Positions 53,940 to 62,890 are shown, counted from the stretch's first letter. The stretch: 64,000 bases of DNA from Paenibacillus sp. EZ-K15 (GCF_002573715.1 NZ_PDHM01000016.1:351649-415648); one strand, 5' to 3'. The notes: generated by a model from the letters alone, not told the origin. Program-made: numbers and translations.

Positions 53940-55535
53940 ATGCGGTATCGAAGAAGAAGCGGCCATTCCATCAAAAACAACACCAAAGATACCCTACCGG
54001 CTAACACATCGTCAAAAGATCCCGATGCTTTAAGCCCGGATATAAAAAGCAATCTAAACCATATCAGAGCAGCACTCGGTAACAGTACCGATATCGTGAT
54101 CAGGGAAATTCCGTTGGATGAAGAGGAGAAACACTATATCGCTATCCTCTATACGGACGGCTTGGCCGACCAAAAGATCATTTCGGAATCCATCATGATG
54201 GTTGTAGCCGATATTGCGAAATCCCAGGTGAGGGACGATACTGAACATTCGCAGCCCTTTGATGGGCAAAAGATATTAGAAGAAATCTCCTTCGTAAATA
54301 AAGAGATCCAGTCCATACACGATTACAAAAAGTTGTTCCATTCTTTATTGTCGGGAGACACCATTTTTCTGGTAGATGGATTGGATCGAGGCATTGCGGC
54401 AGGCACACGGGGATGGAAGGACCGCGGGGTCATGGAAACATCGGCGGAAAATGTCGTCCGCGGTCCGCGCGAATCCTTTACGGAGTCGCTGCGAACGAAT
54501 ACGGCTTTGATTCGTCGAAAGATCAAGGATCCTCATCTGTGGATGGAAACGAAGCAGATCGGCCGAATTACGCAAACAGACGTCGCCATGATGTACATCG
54601 ATGGCATTGCAAACGAGAAAATCGTCGGGGAAGTCCGCACCCGGCTTGAACGAATCGATGTGGACAGCATCTTGGAGAGCGGTTATATCGAGGAATTGGT
54701 GCAGGATAAGACCCTGACTCCTTTTCCCACGATTTATAATACCGAACGTCCAGATGTGGTTGCATCCGAGCTGCTTGAAGGCAAAATCGCTATTATCGTG
54801 GACGGGACTCCGTTTGTTCTGATCGTTCCGGCTCTTTTTGTCTCTTTCTTGCATGCTGCGGAGGATTATTACCAGCGCGCTGATATCAGTTCCTTCCTGC
54901 GAGTGCTGCGCTACCTGAGCATATTCATTTCGTTGCTTGGGCCTTCCCTCTATGTAGCCATAACCACCTTTCATCACGAAATGCTGCCGACCCAGCTCCT
55001 GTTCGGGCTGGCTGGACAACGTGAGCAAATCCCGTTTCCCGCCTTCGTCGAGGCCGTCCTCATGGAGGTCACCTTCGAGATTCTGCGGGAAGCAGGCGTG
55101 CGGCTGCCCAAAAATATAGGGTCGGCGATTTCCATCGTAGGAACATTGGTGATTGGGCAAGCTGCCGTTGAAGCGGGGATCATCTCGCCCGCCATGGTCA
55201 TCGTGGTTGCGATCACGGCTATTTCCAGCTTTGTCGTTCCATCGTTTAATATGTCCATTGCTTTTCGGATGCTCCGGTTTCCGTTAATGGCGCTTGCCGG
55301 ATCCTTTGGCCTGTTCGGCATCCTTGTCGGGATCATCGCTCTTATTCTGCATTTGTGCAGCCTCCGCTCGTTCGGAATCCCGTATATGTCGCCTTTCGCG
55401 CCGTTAATTCCGGAAGGGCAAAAAGATACGATATTGCGGCTGCCACATTGGATGCTGATGAACCGTCCCCGACTGATCAATCAGAACAACGAAAAGCGCA
55501 GAACAAGCACACCTCCCCAAAAATCGCGGGAATAG
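53940..55535 (+). CDS. Spore germination receptor A subunit (GerA/GerKA family)
   Basis: 531 residues. A basic, hydrophilic N-terminus is followed by the soluble GerAA-type domain (about 40-285: IREIPLDEEEKHYIAILYTDG, LVDGLDRGIAAGTRGWKDRG) and a membrane domain of four to six helices (from about 290: GKIAIIVDGTPFVLIVPALF, PFPAFVEAVLMEVTFEILRE, GSAISIVGTLVIGQAAVEAG). It forms part of the inner spore-membrane nutrient receptor. GGAAGG precedes the ATG. It heads the operon A-C-small protein-B. The germinant is unknown. Confidence 0.93.
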   Translation: MRYRRRSGHSIKNNTKDTLPANTSSKDPDALSPDIKSNLNHIRAALGNSTDIVIREIPLDEEEKHYIAILYTDGLADQKIISESIMMVVADIAKSQVRDDTEHSQPFDGQKILEEISFVNKEIQSIHDYKKLFHSLLSGDTIFLVDGLDRGIAAGTRGWKDRGVMETSAENVVRGPRESFTESLRTNTALIRRKIKDPHLWMETKQIGRITQTDVAMMYIDGIANEKIVGEVRTRLERIDVDSILESGYIEELVQDKTLTPFPTIYNTERPDVVASELLEGKIAIIVDGTPFVLIVPALFVSFLHAAEDYYQRADISSFLRVLRYLSIFISLLGPSLYVAITTFHHEMLPTQLLFGLAGQREQIPFPAFVEAVLMEVTFEILREAGVRLPKNIGSAISIVGTLVIGQAAVEAGIISPAMVIVVAITAISSFVVPSFNMSIAFRMLRFPLMALAGSFGLFGILVGIIALILHLCSLRSFGIPYMSPFAPLIPEGQKDTILRLPHWMLMNRPRLINQNNEKRRTSTPPQKSRE

Positions 55536-55572
55536 ATGAATGCAGACCAGCGGGAAAGCGAGTGAACATTGG

Positions 55573-56778
55573 ATGAAACGGATATTGGCGTTGATTCTTC
55601 TACATATCGTCATCACTCTTCTTTTAAGCGGTTGCTGGAATCGCAGAGAATTGAACGAGCTGGCCATAGCGGTAGCCGCTGGGGTTGACTGGGTGGACGG
55701 CCGCTACCGTTTATCGGTACAGGTCGCCATCCCCGGTCAGGTCACCGCCAAAAGGAGCGGAAGTCCCCAAGCGCCTGCTACACTGTTTACGGCTGAAGGC
55801 GATACCATATTTGAAGCGGCGCGTAGGATCACCCAGATTAGCCCGCGAAAAATTTATTTTTCCCATTTACGGATGTTTCTGATGGATGAGGCGATGGCAA
55901 GGGAAGGGGTAGCCAAAGTTCTTGACCTATTGTCTAGAGATCACGAATTCAGACCCGATTTCTACCTGGTTGTTACCAAAGGAGCAACGGCGGAGGAAAC
56001 CTTGAAAATCATGACGTCTATGGAAACGATCCCTGCGAATAAACTCTACGATTCCTTGCAAATCTCGGAAAAGGTATGGTCACCCAGCATGGCCGTAACG
56101 CTGGATCAAATGATCAACGACATCACCAGCAGCGGAATACACCCCGTGCTCACAGGACTGGTGATCACAGGGAATCGGGATCTCGGAAAAACGAAGAAAA
56201 ACGTAGAAAATATTGAAACACCAAGCCAACTGAAATATTCGGGGCTTGCCGTTTTCAAATTTGACAAACTGATTGGCTGGTTAAACGAGAAGGATAGCAG
56301 AGGTTATCGACTCATAAGGGGGCACGTGAAAAGCTCTGTAGCTTTTGTTCCCTGCCGGAATGACGGAAAGGTTATCTTGGAGACGCTAAGGACCGATGCC
56401 AAGTTGAAGGGAAGAATCGTTCAATCCCGACCAGAAATGGATATCAAGATTCGTATGGAGGGAAACATTGGCGCTGTGGAGTGCAGCGGCTTGGATCTGT
56501 CGCAACCTGCGACAGTGAGGGAGCTCGAAGCCGAAATGGAAGAAAAAATAACCCAAGGCTTGGAGTCTGTTATCAACAAAGTGCAAACGGAGTATAAAGT
56601 TGACATATTCGGCTTCGGGGAAGCTTTTCGCCGTTCGCATCCGAAGGCATGGAAAGAAATGAAGGACGAGTGGAACGACCGATATTTTCCGAACCTCGAG
56701 CCCCATATTCAAGTGGATTACAAAATCCGGCGAACCGGAACAACCAATGATTCTTTTCTAAATGATCTAAAGGAATGA
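55573..56778 (+). CDS. Spore germination lipoprotein (Ger(x)C family)
   Basis: About 401 residues from ATG 55573, giving MKRILALILLHIVITLLLSG with lipobox LLSGC and lipidated Cys21. The ATG at 55540 would put 11 further residues, including Glu, before the hydrophobic core, which is less typical. Family features: CWNRRELNELAIAVAAGVDW, SVQVAIPGQVT, RRITQISPRKIYFSHLRMFL and the C-terminal FGFGEAFRRSHPKAWKEMKD. It is the C subunit of the germinant receptor, anchored on the outer face of the inner spore membrane. It starts just after the A-subunit stop. Confidence 0.92.
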   Translation: MKRILALILLHIVITLLLSGCWNRRELNELAIAVAAGVDWVDGRYRLSVQVAIPGQVTAKRSGSPQAPATLFTAEGDTIFEAARRITQISPRKIYFSHLRMFLMDEAMAREGVAKVLDLLSRDHEFRPDFYLVVTKGATAEETLKIMTSMETIPANKLYDSLQISEKVWSPSMAVTLDQMINDITSSGIHPVLTGLVITGNRDLGKTKKNVENIETPSQLKYSGLAVFKFDKLIGWLNEKDSRGYRLIRGHVKSSVAFVPCRNDGKVILETLRTDAKLKGRIVQSRPEMDIKIRMEGNIGAVECSGLDLSQPATVRELEAEMEEKITQGLESVINKVQTEYKVDIFGFGEAFRRSHPKAWKEMKDEWNDRYFPNLEPHIQVDYKIRRTGTTNDSFLNDLKE

Positions 56779-56787
56779 GGCGAATAA

Positions 56788-57027
56788 ATGCTGAATATCG
56801 CGATTATTGCAATTTCAGCCACCATCTTAACCTGGCTGGAGCTGCCGAGGATGCTCCGGGAAAAAGAAATAAGGGAAATCTGGGGGTTTACGGCATTCAT
56901 GATCGTTGGCATTGGAATTAGCGTGGCCCAAACGGTCATGAACGATATTCCAACTCCTATGGTTTTGTTAACGATCGTATTCAAGCCGCTCAGTGATTGG
57001 CTCTCGGTCATCGGTTTGATCCAATAA
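56788..57027 (+). CDS. Small membrane protein of the ger operon
   Basis: 79 residues with two or three hydrophobic stretches (about 2-20, 31-50 and 57-76): IAIIAISATILTWLELPRML and IWGFTAFMIVGIGISVAQTV. AAAGGAATGAGG lies before the ATG, which starts 9 bases after the C-subunit stop, and the B-subunit gene follows after 17 bases. Tight packing shows it belongs to the operon. It could be a fourth small receptor subunit like the short D-type proteins reported in some Bacillus ger operons; that is inference. Confidence 0.75.
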   Translation: MLNIAIIAISATILTWLELPRMLREKEIREIWGFTAFMIVGIGISVAQTVMNDIPTPMVLLTIVFKPLSDWLSVIGLIQ

Positions 57028-57044
57028 GAAAAGGAGCAGGAAAG

Positions 57045-58169
57045 ATGCCCGTAGTAAAAATTTCATTGCGCCAGGTCAGCATTTTAACCGCCATGTATAC
57101 GATCGGAAGCGCTATTCTTATCGTTCCTTCGGGTACGGCTAACATTGCTAGGCAAGATGCTTGGATTGCCGCTTTGGTTGGGACCGGTCTCGGATTCATT
57201 ATCTTGGCGCTGCAGTTGCAATTGTCCAAAAAGTATCCGGAAACGAATTTGATGCAATTGTCCGAGAAACTTTTAGGGAAATGGATCGGCAAAACGGTAA
57301 ACTTTCTGTTTTTAATTTCATTGCTCCTAAGTGGTCCCGCTTGGGTGTTACACGAAATTAGCGACTTCATGACCATCCAAATGCTGCCCGAAACCCCGGT
57401 TCAGGCGATCATTTTCCTCTACGGGGCACTTGTTGTCCTGGGGGTGCGTTTGGGGCTCGAAGTGCTGGCCAGATCAGCGGAGATGCTGTTTCCATGGTTT
57501 CTTCTTCTGTTTCTGTCCATGAGCATTTTATTATTGTCGGAGATTAAATGGGAGAATGCACTTCCCATTTTCGAATCGGGTGCCAGCCCTATCTTCCCTG
57601 CCGCAATCTCTTTCGTTAGTACTGCGTTTTTGCCGCACATCGTGTTGATGATCATCTACCCGGGGGCCGTTAACCGCCCGGCGGAGGCATACAAAGCCGT
57701 ATATATCGGAAGCCTATTCGGTGCGGGGGTGCTTTTTACGATTATTGGATTAGCGATTTTGGTCTTGGGTCCGGACATTACGGCACGAAATATGTACCCC
57801 AGTTATATGCTGGCCAAAAAAATCAATATCGGTAATTTTCTTCAACGTATTGAAGCGGTCATGGCGGTGATGTGGTTTATCACTTTATTTTTCCGTATCT
57901 CCTTGTATTTTTATGCCATTGCGATCGGCGTAAGCCAGATATTTAATATCAAAAATTATCAGCCGCTGGTCGTGCCGCTAGGCTGGATACTTGCCGCAGT
58001 TTCCGTCTTCATATATCCCAATGTTCCATTCAAGTTGGAATGGGACGCAAAGACTTGGATTCCGTATACGATCACCGTCGGATTTATATTTCCATTGGTG
58101 TTGTTCGGCATGCACGGACTCCGTAAATTGCGGTCCAAAAAAACAAAAAAGTCCTCGAAATCCGCCTGA
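57045..58169 (+). CDS. Spore germination receptor B subunit (GerB/GerKB permease family)
   Basis: 374 residues from ATG 57045 (AAAAGGAGC 8 bases upstream; the frame is open further back but inside the previous gene). About ten membrane helices of the APC-type spore germination permease family: ISLRQVSILTAMYTIGSAIL, DAWIAALVGTGLGFI, LVVLGVRLGLEVLARSAEM, and a C-terminal basic tail (KLRSKKTKKSSKSA). It probably binds the nutrient germinant and works with the A and C subunits. The operon ends at a terminator downstream. Confidence 0.92.
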   Translation: MPVVKISLRQVSILTAMYTIGSAILIVPSGTANIARQDAWIAALVGTGLGFIILALQLQLSKKYPETNLMQLSEKLLGKWIGKTVNFLFLISLLLSGPAWVLHEISDFMTIQMLPETPVQAIIFLYGALVVLGVRLGLEVLARSAEMLFPWFLLLFLSMSILLLSEIKWENALPIFESGASPIFPAAISFVSTAFLPHIVLMIIYPGAVNRPAEAYKAVYIGSLFGAGVLFTIIGLAILVLGPDITARNMYPSYMLAKKINIGNFLQRIEAVMAVMWFITLFFRISLYFYAIAIGVSQIFNIKNYQPLVVPLGWILAAVSVFIYPNVPFKLEWDAKTWIPYTITVGFIFPLVLFGMHGLRKLRSKKTKKSSKSA

Positions 58170-58250
58170 ACGGTTGGAGGACAAGTGGGTTACTTGATAA
58201 TCCACTGTAATGGTAATTGAAAAGGATATAGCTTGGAGTTCTTGTTCGAT

Positions 58251-58274
58251 CCGTCTACTTGTAGACGGTTTTTT
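58251..58274 (+). terminator. Terminator of the ger operon
   Basis: CCGTCTAC (58251-58258), loop TT, GTAGACGG (58261-58268), six T. Confidence 0.85.
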
Positions 58275-58364
58275 GTGTTGAGCTGGCTGGAAAGGCTGGA
58301 TGTTTCTGATGCGCTGGTAATATATGAAGTCACTTAGACTTCATTAAAGAACGGCTATCGTGCT

Positions 58365-58772
58365 TTATGCCAAATCCTTAGGTTTATCACCGATCAAGCC
58401 CAACAAAAACATCTGTGAATAAGCGTAACCTTTATAAGTCTTGGATAAACACGAAGGAATCGTAAGATCCAGATCCATATAGGTAGTCAAGATTAATTGT
58501 GTGAACTCCTTCTGGTTCGTCAAGGAATACTCCTGCAATTGTTTGGCGAATTCCTTGCTGACATGTTCTCTTCCTCCAAGTGCTTGCTGCAATTGGTAAC
58601 CTGCCAAGTATAACGCAGCAGCTGTATCTTCATCTGTTCCTCGATGCTCAGCTACATAATTGCCGATCCAATCGCGAACAAGAGAAGAAGGGTCGGTGTT
58701 ATTGTCCTTCGCAATCTCTTGAAAGCTCTCCTTGAGGTCTTTGGATAGACGGATGTGCAGATTAGTATTCAT
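58365..58772 (-). CDS. Ribbon-helix-helix-like protein
   Basis: 135 residues from ATG 58772 (AAGGAGG 9 bases upstream; a TTG at 58778 is too close). NLHIRLSKDLKESFQEIAKD followed by NTDPSSLVRDWIGNYV fits a CopG/Arc-type ribbon-helix-helix: one beta-strand with Asn/His/Arg contacts, then two helices. The remaining 85 residues are helical and not recognised. Such proteins are DNA-binding repressors, sometimes antitoxins, but no toxin gene is adjacent. It faces the unknown membrane-protein gene across a 209-base divergent region. Confidence 0.65.
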   Translation of the reverse strand: MNTNLHIRLSKDLKESFQEIAKDNNTDPSSLVRDWIGNYVAEHRGTDEDTAAALYLAGYQLQQALGGREHVSKEFAKQLQEYSLTNQKEFTQLILTTYMDLDLTIPSCLSKTYKGYAYSQMFLLGLIGDKPKDLA

Positions 58773-58981
58773 TGGCAAAATCCTCCTTACCGTAGTGAAT
58801 TTATTGTACTCAAAATGTTAACATATTGTCAACACAATACATACACAATTCAAACGAGATAGCCTAGTGGATTTCTCACATCCTCTCAAGAACTGATGCC
58901 GACTGAAACCCCGCGTCCCTTGCAGTCGTATATGATACATTGTCATCTCTGACATCGTTAACAAGGGGAGGAGATAAACCC

Positions 58982-59824
58982 ATGGCCAAGCAACGTAAAA
59001 ATAAACCCTGTCGTACAGGTATGTATACATATAAGCAGAATAGGAGAAAACACCGCAAAGGATCCGAAGACACCCGCTTCGATCGGTTCTGGTTCCGGAT
59101 TGTGGAAGCGATCGGATGGATCATCCTGCTCGGATCATTTCTAATGTATTGGGATTCCGCCCGGCTCACGGCTATTATATTCAAAGCTCAGCCGGTCCAT
59201 CAGTTGACATCCGAAACGACTGGCTATGTACGGCTCGAAGGTCAGGCAGGAGGAGAAGCGGCATACACGGACGAAGGCAAGCTTCAGGATCGTTACGCTC
59301 TGCTCCAGAAAGAGCCGTTCCGCTGGGAATGCGGCAAGGGCGGTTGCGAATACAAGCTGGATGATAACGGAAGCCACCGATTATGGGGAAGTTCAGAGTT
59401 AAACGGAGTAACGGTTCAGGCGGAACGGTTCAGGTTCTACACGGACTGGCTTCCGCTGAATTTTGCGACGGTTGAACCAAAACAATTATCCCTGATTTAC
59501 CAAGGAAATTCATCCCGTCCACTGCTGACGGAAAGCCCCAAGGGCCCGGCTTACGGTTATTATGCCGTCTCCCCCGGAGATTGGGTGACGGTAATTGGCC
59601 GGGCTAACAAAGGCCAACTGGAAGCCTTCATCTTACCGGGGGATGATACGAAGCAGCCTGTCCTGCTGATCGGTACGAGTGTGGAGGAGATGCTGTCGGA
59701 AGAGAAGGGAGTCCAGACCGTGTATTTGATCATTTCTTTAATCGTCGCATTGATGCTGCTCCCTAAGATGATCGGAAGAACCAAGCGAATCACTCAATGG
59801 ATAAAGGCTAGAAGAGCGAGATAA
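58982..59824 (+). CDS. Membrane protein of unknown function with an extracytoplasmic beta-rich domain
   Basis: 280 residues from ATG 58982 (GGGGAGGAG upstream; the ORF opens earlier without a site). A very basic cytoplasmic start (KQRKNKPCRTG, KQNRRKHRKGSED) precedes helix 1 (about 42-62, IVEAIGWIILLGSFLMYW). A domain of about 180 residues outside the membrane follows (TTGYVRLEGQAGGEAAYTDE, YYAVSPGDWVTVIGRANKGQ), then helix 2 (about 248-267) and a basic tail. Some spacing recalls GIDE-like bacterial membrane proteins, but I cannot assign a family. WECGKGGCEYKLDDNG has two cysteines five residues apart that could form a disulfide. Confidence 0.65.
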   Translation: MAKQRKNKPCRTGMYTYKQNRRKHRKGSEDTRFDRFWFRIVEAIGWIILLGSFLMYWDSARLTAIIFKAQPVHQLTSETTGYVRLEGQAGGEAAYTDEGKLQDRYALLQKEPFRWECGKGGCEYKLDDNGSHRLWGSSELNGVTVQAERFRFYTDWLPLNFATVEPKQLSLIYQGNSSRPLLTESPKGPAYGYYAVSPGDWVTVIGRANKGQLEAFILPGDDTKQPVLLIGTSVEEMLSEEKGVQTVYLIISLIVALMLLPKMIGRTKRITQWIKARRAR

Positions 59825-60402
59825 TATGAGCTGCATACGGAGGCGAGGATTATTTCTGCGGCGAAGGCCGTGGCTATATCTATTGGAAATTTGGCCTTCT
59901 AAATTGGTAATAACGAGCGGCTGATCCAAAGGTGTAGACGCTGGTGTTTCAGCGATTTGCCCCCTACGGAGGAGAATGCCACGCAGGCAGCCGAGCATAG
60001 TATTCGTCTTGTCTTGAACGGTTTGCAGTCCTCGGACATGAATTCTCCGGTACGATCGTTGAAGTAGAGAGGCGTAACCACCGTGGAGCCCGGTGACCAG
60101 GTGGCCGTTGAACGACTCATAGCTTGCGGCCACTGCTCCAATTGCCGAAGAGGTATGGCGAACCTGTACTCGACCAGCGGCGGTTACGGTTATTCCATTT
60201 CTGGCGGGTTCGCGGGCCAATGATCGAAAACAATGCAAAATTTTAGTTGATATGCACTTATCCTAATGAATCAGCCGAACTTAATGAAAAATAGATATAT
60301 CATCCAATCAGCCTTCATCAAAGGCGTTTTTTTATATATAATTAAATTTTACATTTTTTCATAAACCACTTAGGTTAATAAAAGCAAAGTGAGGTGAGCG
60401 TG
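59825..60402. other. 578-base stretch without an intact gene
   Basis: It contains the remains of a zinc alcohol dehydrogenase, then an AT-rich segment with a GCCTT-CATCA-AAGGC hairpin followed by GTTTTTTT (60316-60337). Minus-strand frames of 166 and 80 codons across this region have no family-like features and are by-products of the decayed plus-strand gene. Confidence 0.55.
60033..60222 (+). pseudogene. Remnant of a zinc-dependent alcohol dehydrogenase (MDR family)
   Basis: One plus-strand frame reads LGHEFSGTIVEVE and, after a shift of frame, another continues GVTTVEPGDQVAVERLIACG, HCSNCRRGMANLYSTSGG and YGYSISGGFAG before a stop. This is the GHE zinc motif, the G-D-x-V strand and the structural-zinc cysteine cluster (two of the usual four Cys remain) of butanediol/sorbitol-type dehydrogenases. 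The cofactor domain is absent. The gene is truncated and frameshifted. Confidence 0.75.
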
Positions 60403-60942
60403 ATGGAGGATACCATCACCATTGTAGAATATGACCAAAGCTGGGCGGAAGCTTTTGAATCCGAAAAAGAAGCGTTGCTTACGAGACTTGGTACCGAAGC
60501 GGTAGCAATCGAGCATGTGGGGAGTACCGCGATTCCCGGGCAGGCATCCAAGCCGGTGATCGACATCTTTGTCGGCTTGACGCCGCTACGGCCGGTCGCC
60601 TATTACGAATCACGGTTCGATCCGGTCATCTATACGCATATTCAAACCGGAATGCAGGGGAGATATTTATTTGCCAAGCGTACGGAAGGAAAGTGGACCC
60701 ATAATGTCCACCTTATGATGTATGATGATTTGTTCCATACGAGAAATGAAATTTTGCTGCGAGATTATTTGCGTAGTCATCCAGAGCTTGTAACGCAGTA
60801 CGGCGAAGCAAAAAGGGTGGCTGCCCAGAACGCAAATTCCATGGAAGCCTACACGATGGAGAAAACCGCTTTTATTCAGATGGTTGTGGATGCGGCCCGA
60901 AGTGAGCTGGGCCTTCCGCTGCAAAATGTGTGGGAAGATTAG
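60403..60942 (+). CDS. GrpB family (UPF0157) nucleotidyltransferase-like protein
   Basis: 179 residues from ATG 60403 (GAGGTGA 5 bases upstream; in-frame GTGs at 60394 and 60400 overlap that box). IEHVGSTAIPGQASKPVIDIFVG is the family signature, G-S-T-x(n)-D-I-x-V, related to the Pol-beta nucleotidyltransferase fold, followed by THNVHLMMYDD and LFHTRNEILLRDYLRSHPEL. Function not established; some relatives have been linked to CoA or nucleotide chemistry. Confidence 0.87.
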   Translation: MEDTITIVEYDQSWAEAFESEKEALLTRLGTEAVAIEHVGSTAIPGQASKPVIDIFVGLTPLRPVAYYESRFDPVIYTHIQTGMQGRYLFAKRTEGKWTHNVHLMMYDDLFHTRNEILLRDYLRSHPELVTQYGEAKRVAAQNANSMEAYTMEKTAFIQMVVDAARSELGLPLQNVWED

Positions 60943-60957
60943 GATTAAAAACAGCGC

Positions 60958-60986
60958 GACCAGCGCTATCAAGATGTACGCTGGTC
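60958..60986 (-). terminator. Terminator between convergent GrpB and dioxygenase genes
   Basis: GACCAGCG (60958-60965) pairs perfectly with CGCTGGTC (60979-60986). The T run lies on the minus side (GCGCTGTTTTT). Confidence 0.75.
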
Positions 60987-60995
60987 ACCTGAAAT

Positions 60996-61802
60996 TTAAT
61001 GGGGATAAGGTGTTTCGAATTCAACGCCGCACGGACCGCCATTCGGATTGATGTCGAGATTAATCTCCGTACCGTCTTCCCGGAACAGCGGCCGATAGAA
61101 TGCACCAATCTTGGTAGCCGAGGCGTTGGCGTAGTGGCAGATGAAGGCGCGGCGGAACCGGTTGGATTTGTTGCGGTAGGAGCCGTGGATCAGGTTGCCG
61201 TTAAAGAACAGCACATCGCCTTTGTCCATGATCGCGGGGAGGACCTGTCTATCCTTGGGCGGCTTCACGAAATGGGTAGTAAACGATTCGTTCGAATCGG
61301 CTTCTTCCGGGCACACCAGGGCATAATCACTTGTTTTCGGAACGACGAGCAAACCACCGTTCTGTTCATCAGCCGCGTCGATTGCGGCCCATGCCGCGAT
61401 ACAGTTGCCAGGCTCGACCTGCAGGTAGAAGTTGTCCTGGTGCAGCGCTTGACCGCGGGAACCCGGGGGTTTGTAATAGAACATGCTTTGAGCCGCAAGC
61501 GCCGGTTCGCCATACAAATCAGCCAGCACCTCCATGACAGGCTTGTGCAGCATGTATTTCTTCGCAATTGCATTAAAGCGGTGCGGATGCATCACACGCG
61601 GATAACGCTTCAGCGGTTCGGCAGTTTCATCATCCAACACCGGTTCAAAGTGGCCGGGAACGGTCGTTTGGCTGATCTCCTCAAACGTCGTTTCGATTTC
61701 CGACAGCTCTTCTTGGCGGAAGAGCCCTTTTACAATTAAATACCCCTCCGTTTCGAACTTGTGCAGCTGCTCTGCCGTCAATACTTTTAACTTCTCTCGC
61801 AT
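60996..61802 (-). CDS. Phytanoyl-CoA dioxygenase (PhyH) family protein
   Basis: 268 residues from ATG 61802 (GGGAGG 7 bases upstream). The double-stranded beta-helix has the metal motif HQDNFYLQ (His-x-Asp), the distal His in FNGNLIHGSYRN and the following Arg (SNRFRRAFICHY) for 2-oxoglutarate. It belongs to the branch used in secondary or carbohydrate-linked metabolism rather than true phytanoyl-CoA hydroxylation. It faces an AraC regulator across a 134-base divergent region. Unlike the other dioxygenase in this window it has no HEAT part. Confidence 0.9.
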   Translation of the reverse strand: MREKLKVLTAEQLHKFETEGYLIVKGLFRQEELSEIETTFEEISQTTVPGHFEPVLDDETAEPLKRYPRVMHPHRFNAIAKKYMLHKPVMEVLADLYGEPALAAQSMFYYKPPGSRGQALHQDNFYLQVEPGNCIAAWAAIDAADEQNGGLLVVPKTSDYALVCPEEADSNESFTTHFVKPPKDRQVLPAIMDKGDVLFFNGNLIHGSYRNKSNRFRRAFICHYANASATKIGAFYRPLFREDGTEINLDINPNGGPCGVEFETPYPH

Positions 61803-61864
61803 AAGAATTCCTCCCGTAAGATTATTGTTTTTTCCTGTTGACAATAGAATAAGGTCTGCTTAAC

Positions 61865-61894
61865 TTGAGAGGAAGTATGATATCTGCTTATAAT
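61865..61894 (+). promoter_or_regulatory. Promoter of the second AraC gene
   Basis: TTGAGA, 18 bases, TATAAT. A TTGACA at 61838 also lies in the divergent region but its -10 (TAACTT) is poor. Confidence 0.5.
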
Positions 61895-61936
61895 TACCGG
61901 GATTCTGCTAATCGAGGTACAGAGGAGGAGAGGTTT

Positions 61937-62743
61937 ATGCGAACGCCGGACGGACGGCAAGGCATATCCTTAGAAAGTACCGGAACCATATTCGGCGACC
62001 ATTTCGATCAAGACGATGCTTATCGGCTGCGTCGTCCTCACGGGATGCAGGACTGGCTGCTTGTCTACACGCTGCATGGAGAGGGCTATTTCAGGACGCC
62101 TGCCGGGGAGAAACGCTGTGGGCCCGGGCAGCTCGGCCTGCTGCGCGCCAACATCGCTCATGAGTATGGGACAGTCCAAGGGAAGCGCTGGAACTTCCTA
62201 TGGATTCATTATCCCGGGCTTCCGGAAAACAGGATGCTGCGTCATGAGGAGTTTCTGGTCGAAACGCTGCCCGATGAACGTGTCCGAGGGCGTGTCGAGT
62301 TAGCGTTTCGGAATGTGCTGCAAGATTCGCTGGACCGGTTAGACCTATGGGAGGCACTGTGCGAGAACGCGCTGCGCGAGATTTTACTTCTGCTTGCACA
62401 GCGCACGAACAAAAGACTTGATCCAAGGGTCGAACAAACCCTCGGCCTGTTGTCCCGTTCGTTAAAAGAAGATATTCGAATTGACGCCATATCGCGAGAG
62501 ATCGGAATATCGGGGTCAAGGCTTGCCCACTTGTTTAAGCAAGAAACGGGGTACACCATCGTGGAGCATCTGAATCAAATGAGGGTTCGCCATGCCGCCT
62601 TATTGATGATCCACTCCGGCCGTACGGCGAACGAAGCCGCGCAGGATGTCGGGTTTAACAGTTACAATCATTTTGCCGATCAGTTTCGCAAACAGTACGG
62701 GGTTTCACCGAGGCAGTACCGCCAGGCGTGTAAGCTTACATGA
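61937..62743 (+). CDS. AraC-family regulator with N-terminal cupin domain
   Basis: 268 residues from ATG 61937 (GAGGAGGAGAGG upstream; an earlier in-frame ATG has no site). The cupin part (about 20-140) contains LLVYTLHGEGYFRTPAG and GQLGLLRANIAHEYG; the AraC domain (about 165-266) has IRIDAISREIGISGSRLAHL and ANEAAQDVGFNSYNHFADQF, ending GVSPRQYRQ. It probably activates the divergent dioxygenase gene in response to a sugar-like ligand. Confidence 0.9.
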   Translation: MRTPDGRQGISLESTGTIFGDHFDQDDAYRLRRPHGMQDWLLVYTLHGEGYFRTPAGEKRCGPGQLGLLRANIAHEYGTVQGKRWNFLWIHYPGLPENRMLRHEEFLVETLPDERVRGRVELAFRNVLQDSLDRLDLWEALCENALREILLLLAQRTNKRLDPRVEQTLGLLSRSLKEDIRIDAISREIGISGSRLAHLFKQETGYTIVEHLNQMRVRHAALLMIHSGRTANEAAQDVGFNSYNHFADQFRKQYGVSPRQYRQACKLT

Positions 62744-62890
62744 ATGCTGCCAGGCTTTAAAGTATAATGCATGAATCATTCTAAGAGAAGAAGCTGCCTG
62801 CAAGGGTGCTGTGTAGAATGGCTCTGTACAACTTCCCTAATGAGATGTTAACTTATAAGGATGTCCCTCATATAGAAAGAAGGTATTAAG

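Noticed and set aside
54345..55160. 271-codon minus-strand frame inside the germination A-subunit gene
   Set aside because: Lies wholly antisense to a clearly conserved coding region; no ribosome binding site.
59738..60238. 166-codon minus-strand frame across the alcohol dehydrogenase remnant
   Set aside because: It overlaps the end of the membrane-protein gene and the decayed plus-strand gene; no family features and no start signal.
60999..61739. 246-codon plus-strand frame opposite the second PhyH gene
   Set aside because: Antisense shadow; the minus-strand gene has all expected motifs and a good start signal.
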